Shown here: positions 13,164-20,521 of the stretch, one piece after another
Numbering within the stretch: position 1 is the stretch's first letter
Layout of the letters: each line of letters opens with the position of its first letter
Made by a program: the position numbers and the translations under genes
NCBI GenBank assembly: GCA_937890005.1
Contig: CALBZA010000065.1
Span: 1-20,576, forward strand
DNA: 20,576 nucleotides
Direction: 5' to 3'
Origin: an uncultured Verrucomicrobia subdivision 3 bacterium
GTDB lineage: Bacteria; Verrucomicrobiota; Verrucomicrobiia; Limisphaerales; DASXHY01
The notes under the pieces: generated by a model
Told to the model about the DNA's origin: nothing
Database searches by the model: none
Seen by the model: the letters and a program-made list of their open reading frames with translations, nothing else

Positions 13164-14010
13164 CCAGCGAATCACAGCCTTGTTTCACGTCCGTAAAATC
13201 GATTCCCTGGATCTCCCCGAGTTGGAGCCGTATCGAACAATGCGGCGTCCGATTGAGCATCACGCGCAAGGCATCTTCGTCGCCGAAGGAGAAAAGGTTG
13301 TCCGGCGATTGCTGGAAAGCGACTTCGGGGTGGTATCGGTTCTTCTTCCGGAAAAGTGGCTGAAAGATTACGAACCTTTGCTTCATGCCCGACCAGAACC
13401 GGACATTCCCGTTTTCGTCACAGAATTGCGTGCCCTCGAACAGCTCGTCGGTTTTCCGATGTTTCAAGGCGTGCTGGCGGTCGGAAAAATTCCGAATCGC
13501 CCCATTCTGGATCAAATCCTTTCGAAGAAGCCGCATCCAAGTCTCCTCGTCGCCATCGACGGTCTCACCAGCGCGGAAAACGTCGGCGTCATCGTTCGCA
13601 ATTGCGCCGCGTTTCACGCTGATGGACTTATTGTGGGCGAAACCTCATCAAGCCCGTTTTTAAGACGGGCCGTCCGAAATTCCATGGGTGCAATCTTCCA
13701 TCTACCCATTTTCGAAACACCAGGACTCGTTCAAACGCTTCGCGATTTGCGATCACGCGGCATTCGCGTTGTAGCCGCTCACCCACATGTCGAAGGGAAA
13801 ACGCTTCCGCAATCCAGCTTCACTCAGGATTGCTGCATCGTTCTCGGAAGCGAAGGCGACGGAATCTCGGCGCCGGTTCTTGCGATGTGCGACGAAGCGG
13901 TCGCGATCCCAATGCCGGACAAAATCGACTCATTGAATGTAAACGCAGCGGCCGCAGTTTTTCTTTACGAAATCAACCGGCAACGCCAGCGTTATGGAAA
14001 TCCATCATGA
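13135..14010 (+). CDS. SpoU/TrmH-family RNA 2'-O-methyltransferase
   Basis: A 291-residue SPOUT-fold methyltransferase that would methylate a ribose 2'-OH in rRNA or tRNA with S-adenosylmethionine. All three family motifs are present: motif 1 DGLTSAENVGVIVRN (142-156) with its conserved Asn and Arg; motif 2 IVLGSEGDGIS (235-245); and motif 3 IPMPDKIDSLNVNAAAAVFLYE (258-279), which forms the trefoil knot. An N-terminal substrate-binding domain (about 30-118) includes GIFVAEGEKVVRRLLES. The exact target is not determinable. The ATG at 13135 overlaps the upstream gene by 29 bp; a TTG at 13180 is a possible later start. The stop overlaps the next start as ATGA, which suggests translational coupling. 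Confidence 0.92.
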   Translation: MSPARLCRFSQRITALFHVRKIDSLDLPELEPYRTMRRPIEHHAQGIFVAEGEKVVRRLLESDFGVVSVLLPEKWLKDYEPLLHARPEPDIPVFVTELRALEQLVGFPMFQGVLAVGKIPNRPILDQILSKKPHPSLLVAIDGLTSAENVGVIVRNCAAFHADGLIVGETSSSPFLRRAVRNSMGAIFHLPIFETPGLVQTLRDLRSRGIRVVAAHPHVEGKTLPQSSFTQDCCIVLGSEGDGISAPVLAMCDEAVAIPMPDKIDSLNVNAAAAVFLYEINRQRQRYGNPS

Positions 14011-14912
14011 ACCCGACATTCCGCCGCTTCCGAGTCAGCCTTGTTGTCCTTTCACTCCTGAGCATTGTCATTGGAAAAAAGGTTTCCGCCGCAACAAACG
14101 ATTCCGTTCAACTTCGTGTCGTCACCTACAATCTCCGTTACGCCAGTTCGTCCGGTCCGAACTCGTGGCCGCAACGACGGCCGTTGGTGCGCGAAGTGGT
14201 CGAGTCGTTGTCTCCTGACATCATGGGAACACAGGAAGGCGTTCTCGATCAGCTAAAAGACATTGCCGCCGATCTGCCTGACTATGCGTGGATCGGAACC
14301 GGACGCGACGGCGGCAACAAGGGCGAGTTCATGGCGGTGTTCTACCGGACGAACCGCTTCGAACCGCTTGCGACAAATCATTTCTGGCTTTCTGACACGC
14401 CCGAAGTTGAAGCGTCCACCACGTGGGGAAACAGCATCCGGCGCATGGTCACGTGGATTCGTTTTCGCGAACGCGCGTCGGGCATCGAATTCGCGTTCTT
14501 CAACACCCACTTCGATCACGCCGTCGAACTGGCCCGGCAGAAAAGTGCGACGTTGCTGCGTTGGCGAATTCAGCAGCTTCCAGCCGAGTTGCCGGTGATT
14601 GTCACCGGAGATTTCAATTCTTCTCCGAACAGCGCCGCTTACCGCACTCTTACGGATGAAGGATTTCTCACGGACGCATGGAAGAGTTCCCCCATCAGAA
14701 AGAATGAAAGCATCGGCACGTTTAACTCTTTTCAGGGAATTCGGACGAATGGTCCTCGCATTGACTGGATCCTCACGCGCGGAAACGTGAAAACGCTGGA
14801 AAGCGCGATTGACATAACAAAGCCGAACGGCCAGTGGGCAAGCGATCATTTCCCTGTTCTGTCCGTGCTCGAAGTCTCTTCCACTCAGTCCGCAAAAGCA
14901 TCCGGCAACTGA
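14007..14912 (+). CDS. Exported endonuclease/exonuclease/phosphatase-family protein
   Basis: A 301-residue protein with a signal peptide (1-28; basic start, hydrophobic SLVVLSLLSIVIG, likely cut near VSA-A), so it acts outside the cytoplasm. Family motifs are in order: YNLRY with N42, TQE with metal-binding E77, NTHFDH with H168, GDFN with D202/N204, RIDWI with D253, and SDH with D280/H281. These are the DNase I-like catalytic residues. Exported members include nucleases, phosphoesterases and sugar-phosphate or lipid phosphatases; the substrate is not clear. The ATG at 14007 overlaps the methyltransferase stop by four bases. It converges on the glycosyltransferase gene with only 19 bp between stops. 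Confidence 0.92.
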   Translation: MNPTFRRFRVSLVVLSLLSIVIGKKVSAATNDSVQLRVVTYNLRYASSSGPNSWPQRRPLVREVVESLSPDIMGTQEGVLDQLKDIAADLPDYAWIGTGRDGGNKGEFMAVFYRTNRFEPLATNHFWLSDTPEVEASTTWGNSIRRMVTWIRFRERASGIEFAFFNTHFDHAVELARQKSATLLRWRIQQLPAELPVIVTGDFNSSPNSAAYRTLTDEGFLTDAWKSSPIRKNESIGTFNSFQGIRTNGPRIDWILTRGNVKTLESAIDITKPNGQWASDHFPVLSVLEVSSTQSAKASGN

Positions 14913-14931
14913 ACAACGCATCATTGCCAGC

Positions 14932-15918
14932 TCACGAAGCAACTGTTTCCAGAACGACATCCACGCGAGGTCGTTCCGCACCGGTTTTAAGCGACGTGAA
15001 AATCCCGCGCCAGAAGCCCGCGCCGTAAAACAGATGACTTGCAATCAGCAACGGCGCCGCCAGCAAACTTCTCAAGAATCCATGCGCTGGAACAGATGCG
15101 AACGTTTGAGCTGCAATCGCGATCAGATAAAGTCCAAGCGGTGCCGCAACAATTAACTTCCACTGTGCAACTGAAGAGTTCAGCGGCAAAAGTGCGACGA
15201 CAACCAACGCTGCCAGATAGAGGCAGAACATCGGCGGAACAAAATTCGGCGCGGAACCGAACGTGGGATGCAATCGAAACTGCTCCGCCCTGCCCCTTCC
15301 ATAAGTGCGAAGCATCCTGAAGAACGCTCCGAGCGAATGCCGGGGTCTTCGATGCACGAACAGTTCCGGATGATAAATTAGCTGGCCGCCGCGTTTTTGA
15401 ATTTCATCCATCAACGCGTTTTCCTCGTTCGGATAAAGCGCTTCATTGAATCCGCCCAGTTCCAGCATGATGTCGCGTCGAACGAGCAGATTGCAGAGGA
15501 TCAATTCCTTTTCACCGCTCGGCCGGGGAGATCCGACTTTGGAATACCTCGCGCGACTTGGCCCAAACGCCAGCCAGCTTGACAAAACCACCGCAAAGAC
15601 CTGCTCCAAACCTGGTGCCTCGGGCGGACAAAGATTCGGTCCGCCAGCCATTTTCACCTTCGAATCGGAAAACAGTTTTACCGCGAGCCGAAGATTTCCA
15701 GGCGGCGGCACCGAATCGTCATCGAGGAAGTAAATGAGTTCACCTTTCGCAGCGCGAACTGCCGTGTTCCGTTGAACAGACGGCTGCCGTCCGCGCGCCA
15801 CGATGATTTCAAGACGGTCCGCCGGATAATCGAGCCGGCGTGCTGCCTCGACCGCTTTGATCTCAGTTTGATCGGGCCGGGCCGCAATGATGATGCTTAC
15901 GCTCGGCAAGGATTCCAT
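14932..15918 (-). CDS. Membrane-associated family 2 glycosyltransferase
   Basis: A 328-residue protein. The N-terminal GT-A domain opens VSIIIAARPDQ and has the metal/nucleotide-sugar acidic cluster D66-D67-D68 (FLDDDSVPP), then GGFNEALYPNEEN (155-167) with the likely catalytic acidic residues. Three hydrophobic segments near the C-terminus (about 226-246, 254-275, 282-303) would anchor it in the inner membrane. It probably transfers a sugar to a lipid or polysaccharide; the acceptor is unknown. An ATG at 15918 and a GTG at 15921 are adjacent possible starts, and neither has a good ribosome-binding site. It is transcribed divergently from sufT and converges on the exported phosphatase-like gene. 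Confidence 0.9.
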   Translation of the reverse strand: MESLPSVSIIIAARPDQTEIKAVEAARRLDYPADRLEIIVARGRQPSVQRNTAVRAAKGELIYFLDDDSVPPPGNLRLAVKLFSDSKVKMAGGPNLCPPEAPGLEQVFAVVLSSWLAFGPSRARYSKVGSPRPSGEKELILCNLLVRRDIMLELGGFNEALYPNEENALMDEIQKRGGQLIYHPELFVHRRPRHSLGAFFRMLRTYGRGRAEQFRLHPTFGSAPNFVPPMFCLYLAALVVVALLPLNSSVAQWKLIVAAPLGLYLIAIAAQTFASVPAHGFLRSLLAAPLLIASHLFYGAGFWRGIFTSLKTGAERPRVDVVLETVAS

Positions 15919-15950
15919 CACGCGGCCAAGCTACGGAGCGGCAATCCATC

Positions 15951-15970
15951 TTCAAAGTTCAAAGTTCAAC
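15951..15970. repeat. Short tandem heptamer TTCAAAG
   Basis: Two exact TTCAAAG units followed by a partial TTCAAC lie in the 100-bp gap between the divergent glycosyltransferase and sufT genes. It may be a regulatory repeat or chance slippage. Confidence 0.5.
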
Positions 15971-16018
15971 CGGTTGCTTGCGCCGGCACGTTGATCAGGT
16001 AGGTTCGACACATTCCAT

Positions 16019-16564
16019 ATGCATCAGGTATCCACAGTTAATTTGAAACGCGATTGCGAAGCGGTCCAGATTCCCGCGGGCCACACGGTGACTCTTCCCG
16101 CCGGCACGCTGGTGGACATCACCCAGACGCTGGGCGGCACCTACACGGTTCATGCCGGAGGCGGATTGTTCCGGATCGCCGCGAAAGATGTTGATGCACT
16201 CGGGATCACGCCTGCACCGGACACAACTGCAAAGCCTGTCGCTACCGGCGATGTCACCGAAGAACAAATCTGGGAAGTGCTGAAGACCTGTTACGATCCG
16301 GAGATTCCGGTGAACATCGTGGACCTCGGTCTGGTGTATGACATGAGTCTCGAACGGAAGCCGGAAGGCGCTTCAGTTCAGGTGAAGATGACGCTCACCG
16401 CACCCGGTTGCGGAATGGGCGGTGTCATTGCAGGAGATGCTCAGCAGAAAATTCTGGCGCTGCCTGGAGTCGCCGATGCGAATGTCGAGATCGTCTGGGA
16501 ACCTCAGTGGCACCATTCGATGATCACTGAGCAGGGCCGAAAAGTTCTCGGGCTGGACGAGTAG
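16019..16564 (+). CDS. sufT: SufT-like Fe-S cluster assembly protein (DUF59/MIP18 family)
   Basis: A 181-residue cytoplasmic protein. The N-terminal ~75 residues are a small beta-rich segment typical of the SufT subgroup. The C-terminal DUF59 domain (about 80-165) has DPEIPVNIVDLGLVYD (93-108) and TLTAPGCGMG (125-134) with the conserved Cys131. SufT aids Fe-S cluster maturation, mainly under high cluster demand. Unlike many relatives it is not next to other suf genes here. The ATG at 16019 is used; an AGGTAGG sequence lies rather far upstream (about 16-20 bases). Its stop is only 5 bp from the stop of the convergent large exported-protein gene, leaving no room for a terminator. Confidence 0.88.
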   Translation: MHQVSTVNLKRDCEAVQIPAGHTVTLPAGTLVDITQTLGGTYTVHAGGGLFRIAAKDVDALGITPAPDTTAKPVATGDVTEEQIWEVLKTCYDPEIPVNIVDLGLVYDMSLERKPEGASVQVKMTLTAPGCGMGGVIAGDAQQKILALPGVADANVEIVWEPQWHHSMITEQGRKVLGLDE

Positions 16565-16569
16565 ATCGA

Positions 16570-19500
16570 TCAGTGGGTCCGGATTTCCACGCGGCTGGTC
16601 TGGTTGGTGCCGGTGAGCATTCCGTAACCCCAGCCAGCTTTCTGATGAACCACACCGGCGAAGCCAAAGGATGTCTTGCTGCCCGGAAGGGTCACCTTGC
16701 CTTTGAACGTGCCCTTGGTCGCGGTGAACTTCAGCTGGAGCACATTGCTGCTCTGATTTGAAACCTGATTCATCGCGGAAATCAAAATCGCGTTCTCAAA
16801 TCCATCCGACAGATTTCCACCCTCAAACCGCACCTGGGCCGACGACGCGTTCAGCAGATTGCTTCCGGGCACAGGCTTCAGTCGTGAACCGGATGCTTCC
16901 ATCTCTTCATGGATCGCTGCCGGATAAAACCTGGCAACCGGGTTGGCATTTCGAATCCAGCTGAGCCCGCCCGAGATGTCATCGTCGGCTCGATTCGTAA
17001 ACGTCAGCCAGCTGATCACAGCGCCCTGGCCCTTGCTCAGGCTCGCATAAAACGGCCACGCGCCGAACTTCGACAATGTCGCGCTCTGGGTCACCTTCGA
17101 TCCATCCGCAAGCTGGCCTGAGAACATCACCTTGCCGAGTGTGCTCACGGAAACCGTACCGTATCCATGGCCGGCCGGATGCGTGGAGCCCTCATTCGAT
17201 CCGGGCAACACGAGCGTATAGTTTCCGGCTTGCGGAGCGGGAGATGTTTTTCCAAATACCACCCGATCTCCCCGCAATTGCGCCGTCCAGTTGCCATCCG
17301 TCAACTCGCCAAACACCTGGTCCGCCAGATCATTGGTTCCGAGCTGCATCCGCAGGGTCAGTCTTGGTCCGCCGACTTTTCCGATGGTGTTGGTCGCACG
17401 GCAGTCGAGACTGAACTTGCCGGAAATCGTGTACTTTGCCGCGCCAACCTGAAGGCGTCCGGAATAGGTGCCGCCACGCGACACCACCAGGCTGAAGACT
17501 CCAGAGCTTTGTGCCCGCACCTGATTTTCCTCAAAGAAAAGTCCGCCATACGTCCCAAGCCGGAATGGGCTCGGAACAAAGATCGCCTTGACCGACATGC
17601 TGGATCGCGCAGTGAAAACAATCTTCGGAGATGTGGACGTGATGCTTCCAGTCCAACCGGCGAACTCCTGTCCTGCGGAGGGCACAGCCGTCAGCGTGTA
17701 GGATTTGCCGTTTGCCAGCGCCTGACCGTTTTTCGCGCCGGAAACAGAACCGCCACCTTCCGTCGTGATCGTCAATATCTGCGGTGCTGCCAACGCGGTA
17801 AGAACGTTCAGTGAAAAACTGGTGCTCGAAGTCGTTTTGCCGTCGCTCACGTAAATGGTGATCAACGCCGTGCCGGTCTGTCCGGCAATCGGAGTGACGG
17901 TCACAGTGCGATTCGTTCCACTGCCGCCAAGCACAATATTGTTCGTCGGGATTAGCGCCGGTGTGCTTGTACCAGCCCAGACCGACAGACTGGCCGCAGG
18001 CGTTTCAACATCTGAAACCGTGAATGGCAGCGGCCCCGTGTTTGTGTTCACCGAAATCGTCTGGCCGGGAATGGTGCTGATCGTCGGCGCCGCATTCACC
18101 GTCACGGTAAACGCACGGCTGATGATGTTGTTGCTCGCTCCTCCGTCATTAACCGTCACCGTGATCGTGGCGGTGCCAGTCGCGAGGAACACCGGCGCGA
18201 ATGTCAGCTTTCCGGTTGTTGAAGGACTTGAGTACTGAACCTTCGGATTGGAAATGATGCTGGTGTCGCTCGAAACAGCGGTCACGGTCAGCGTTTGTTT
18301 CTCGCTCGGCGATCCGGAAGTGATCCCGGAAAGAGGAATCGTCTGCACACCGGAATTACGAACCACCACCATGTTGGTCAACGGATTCAAAGTCGGCGGC
18401 TGATTCGCAGGAATTACAGTCACGGTGAAGGACCGGCTGATGGTGTTGCTGACGGAACCTCCGTCGTTCACCGTCACCGTAATTGTGGCCGAGCCTGTGG
18501 CGTTTGCGGCTGGCGTGAACACGATCGTTCCGGACGTGCTGGGACTGGTGTAATTTACGGTCGGGTGCGGAATCAAACCGGTGTTGCTGGAGGATGCAGT
18601 GACCACCAGCGTCTGGGATTCATTCGTCGATCCTGAACTGATGCCTGTCAGGCTCACCGATTTCGCGCCGGAACCTTGTGCGAGAGTGAGATTGCTCAGC
18701 GGGTTGAGCGTCGGCTGTTGATTGCTTTGGTTGACGAAGACCGTGAATGTCCTTGTCACCGTGCTGTTCGCCGATCCGCCGTCATTGACTGTAACCGATA
18801 TGATTGCCGACCCGCTCATGTTGGCAGCCGGTGTGAAAGTGAGATTCGCGGTTGAGGCCGGCGAGCTGTAGGAAACGACCGGGTTCGGAATCAACCCAGG
18901 ATTCGAGGACGTGGCCGAAACGTTCAATGTCTGGCTCTCATTTGCGGCGCCTGAGGAAATCCCAGAGAGAGTCACCGTCTGCAGCCCGGCGTTCATCGCA
19001 ATCGAAACGTTGTTGATCGCGTTCAGCGTCGGAGCGTCATTCACAGGGTTTACAGTGACAGTGAAAGTTCGAGTGACCAGATTGTTCGCGCCCGCTCCAT
19101 CGTTGACAGTAACTGTGATGGTTGCCGTGCCGTGGGCATTTGCGACAGGAGTGAAGGTGAGAGTGCCCGTTGCGCTCGGACTGCTGTAACTCACGGTGGG
19201 ATGCGGAATGAGTCCAGTGTTGCTCGACGTCGCGGTGACTGTAAGCGATTGCGATTCACCAGGTCCTGCCGAAATTCCACTGAGGCTGACGGATTGCGGA
19301 CCGGCGTCTTCATTCACCGTCAGATTGTTCAACGGGTTCAAAGTGGGCGGATCATTCACCGGATTAACAGTGATCACGAACGAACGGGTGGTCGTTGCAT
19401 TGATGGATCCGCCGTCGTTCACCGTCACCGTGATGGTGGCAGTTCCTGATGCATTGGGCGTCGGCGTGAAAAAGAGTGTGCCTGTGCTCGACGGACTCGT

Positions 19501-20016
19501 GTAGGAAACTGTTGGATTCGGAATCAGCGCGGTGTTTCCGGATACGGCGGTCACCGTCAACGTCTGTGCTTCATTCGCGGAACCGCTGGTGATGCCGGAG
19601 AGATTCACCGATTGCTGGGGAGCGTCCTCGTTGATGGTGATATTTCCGATGGCGTTCAGAGTTGGGGCCTGATTGGGCGGAGTGCCCGGAACCGTGTAGG
19701 AGACTTCTTCTGAGTAATCGCTTTCGATCTGAAGGATGTTGTAGGCCGTCGCCGCAAAGTAATAGGTCACTCCTTCAGAGAGTCCTGAGATGACAAGACT
19801 TGTGGAGTTGCCCGCGTCGAGGCGAACCGTGTAGTTCCGGCTCGATGTGCCATAATAGACGTTGTAGCCGGTTACGTTGCTATCCGGGCTTGGACTCCAA
19901 ACAAGAGTGACACTTTGCGCTGCGCTTGATTGCGCAACGCTGAGGGCCATGGTCGCTGCCAACAGGAGGAACCGAATTGCACTGCGAAGCCGCGTGCGGA
20001 CTGCCAAGAATTCCAT
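16570..20016 (-). CDS. Large exported repeat protein (FN3, cadherin/Ig-like tandem repeats, InlB/Flg_new-like domain, C-terminal beta-rich domain)
   Basis: A 1148-residue protein with a signal peptide (about 1-32; FLLLAATMALSVAQSSAA). A fibronectin III domain follows (about 36-110, with SNVTGYNVYYG and GVTYYFAATAYN). Next come five ~106-residue repeats at 115-642, each opening N-x-x-PTLN and ending GTATITVTVNDGG...FTVTVN. A degenerate sixth unit (643-744) and an InlB B/Flg_new-like domain (745-817, EFAGWTGS) follow. The last 330 residues are Gly-rich and beta-rich, opening GTYGGLFFEEN, with a second half holding GHGYGTVSVSTLGKVMFSGQLADG. I recall similar C-termini from Verrucomicrobiota exported proteins. 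No PEP-CTERM, LPXTG or Por-type sorting tail is visible. It is probably an adhesin or structural surface protein. The ATG at 20016 is preferred to an in-frame TTG at 20049. Confidence 0.88.
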   Translation of the reverse strand: MEFLAVRTRLRSAIRFLLLAATMALSVAQSSAAQSVTLVWSPSPDSNVTGYNVYYGTSSRNYTVRLDAGNSTSLVISGLSEGVTYYFAATAYNILQIESDYSEEVSYTVPGTPPNQAPTLNAIGNITINEDAPQQSVNLSGITSGSANEAQTLTVTAVSGNTALIPNPTVSYTSPSSTGTLFFTPTPNASGTATITVTVNDGGSINATTTRSFVITVNPVNDPPTLNPLNNLTVNEDAGPQSVSLSGISAGPGESQSLTVTATSSNTGLIPHPTVSYSSPSATGTLTFTPVANAHGTATITVTVNDGAGANNLVTRTFTVTVNPVNDAPTLNAINNVSIAMNAGLQTVTLSGISSGAANESQTLNVSATSSNPGLIPNPVVSYSSPASTANLTFTPAANMSGSAIISVTVNDGGSANSTVTRTFTVFVNQSNQQPTLNPLSNLTLAQGSGAKSVSLTGISSGSTNESQTLVVTASSSNTGLIPHPTVNYTSPSTSGTIVFTPAANATGSATITVTVNDGGSVSNTISRSFTVTVIPANQPPTLNPLTNMVVVRNSGVQTIPLSGITSGSPSEKQTLTVTAVSSDTSIISNPKVQYSSPSTTGKLTFAPVFLATGTATITVTVNDGGASNNIISRAFTVTVNAAPTISTIPGQTISVNTNTGPLPFTVSDVETPAASLSVWAGTSTPALIPTNNIVLGGSGTNRTVTVTPIAGQTGTALITIYVSDGKTTSSTSFSLNVLTALAAPQILTITTEGGGSVSGAKNGQALANGKSYTLTAVPSAGQEFAGWTGSITSTSPKIVFTARSSMSVKAIFVPSPFRLGTYGGLFFEENQVRAQSSGVFSLVVSRGGTYSGRLQVGAAKYTISGKFSLDCRATNTIGKVGGPRLTLRMQLGTNDLADQVFGELTDGNWTAQLRGDRVVFGKTSPAPQAGNYTLVLPGSNEGSTHPAGHGYGTVSVSTLGKVMFSGQLADGSKVTQSATLSKFGAWPFYASLSKGQGAVISWLTFTNRADDDISGGLSWIRNANPVARFYPAAIHEEMEASGSRLKPVPGSNLLNASSAQVRFEGGNLSDGFENAILISAMNQVSNQSSNVLQLKFTATKGTFKGKVTLPGSKTSFGFAGVVHQKAGWGYGMLTGTNQTSRVEIRTH
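18091..19674 (-). repeat. Five tandem ~318-bp coding repeats
   Basis: The five Ig/cadherin-like units have lengths of 106, 105, 106, 106 and 105 residues, so the DNA period is about 318 bp. Strongest conservation is in the segments encoding ESQTL-x-V-x-A, NTGLIP-x-P and ATITVTVNDGG. Units differ enough to be old duplications. The first two keep INEDA/VNEDA near their start; later units lose the acidic residues. Confidence 0.9.
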
Positions 20017-20384
20017 CACGAGCGCCCTGCTACGCAATTGCGCTGCCAATAGGAGAATCTACGGACACGACTTCAAACAACGCGCAGCAAAACACAATGT
20101 TTGCGAATCGTGAGTCGATTCACTCGAAGGATTTAACGATTTCGCGTCCTGCGTTTCTCAGCTCATGAAAAAAGCGATCGAACCAGTCGTTGCGGTGTTT
20201 CAAGACAACACACACGCCGCCTGTCTTAAAAACAATCAAGAGAACCTACGCGCGCGAGCAGCGGAATGGAGGAGAGAATCACCACGTTCAGAACGTGACG
20301 TGATTGATGGAATAAGCTGAACGAGAAAACAACGCTCAACACTTTGCAAAAATTGTCATTGCGGAAAAACATGGAAAACATGTT
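20017..20384. other. 370-bp stretch without a gene, between the exported protein and tRNA-Ala
   Basis: No credible coding sequence is visible. It should hold the promoter of the exported-protein gene (minus), but I found no convincing pair of hexamers. Structures seen include a 29-bp dyad (20277-20305), GAATCG/CGATTC around 20104-20120, and an AAGACA/TGTCTT inverted repeat around 20200-20226. Confidence 0.5.
20277..20305. repeat. 29-bp dyad, candidate operator
   Basis: AATCAC-CACGTTC-A-GAACGTG-AC-GTGATT is a nested dyad. The core CACGTTC/GAACGTG (20283-20289 with 20291-20297) has a single central base, and AATCAC/GTGATT (20277-20282 with 20300-20305) extends it. A one-base centre cannot form a hairpin loop without opening pairs, so a protein-binding site is more likely than a terminator. 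Confidence 0.55.
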
Positions 20385-20386
20385 TT
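20366..20386. repeat. Inverted repeat overlapping the tRNA promoter -35
   Basis: AAAACATG (20366-20373) and CATGTTTT (20379-20386) flank GAAAA. An outer pair ATTGTCA (20352-20358) and TGACAAT (20386-20392) brackets it, so the -35 hexamer TTGACA lies inside the right arms. Confidence 0.6.
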
Positions 20387-20412
20387 GACAATCGGAAGCT
20401 GATCCTTAGATT
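20385..20412 (+). promoter_or_regulatory. Promoter of the tRNA-Ala gene
   Basis: TTGACA (20385-20390, perfect -35) and TAGATT (20407-20412) are 16 bp apart. A GC-rich stretch (CCGTCGCTCCGG) follows before the tRNA at 20428, resembling the GC-rich discriminators of stable-RNA promoters. TAGATT is also the -10 of the candidate rpsO promoter. Confidence 0.7.
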
Positions 20413-20427
20413 TCCGTCGCTCCGGAT

Positions 20428-20503
20428 GGGGTCGTAGCTCAGTTGGTAGAGCACCACAATGGCATTGTGGGGGTCAGGGGTTCGAATCCCCTCGGCTCCA
20501 CCA
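20428..20503 (+). tRNA. tRNA-Ala (anticodon GGC)
   Basis: A complete cloverleaf is visible. The acceptor stem is GGGGTCG/CGGCTCC, including the G3:U70 wobble pair that identifies alanine tRNAs. The D arm is GCTC/GAGC. The anticodon stem is CCACA/TGTGG with loop ATGGCAT (anticodon GGC, reading GCC and GCU). A 5-nt variable loop and the T arm AGGGG-TTCGAAT-CCCCT follow. The discriminator is A20500 and the CCA end is encoded at 20501-20503. Confidence 0.98.
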
Positions 20504-20521
20504 TCCTTCCGAGGCCGCAAG

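Noticed and set aside
18091..19674. CRISPR or satellite-like array
   Set aside because: The 318-bp periodicity is in frame and encodes protein domains; there are no short direct repeats with unique spacers.
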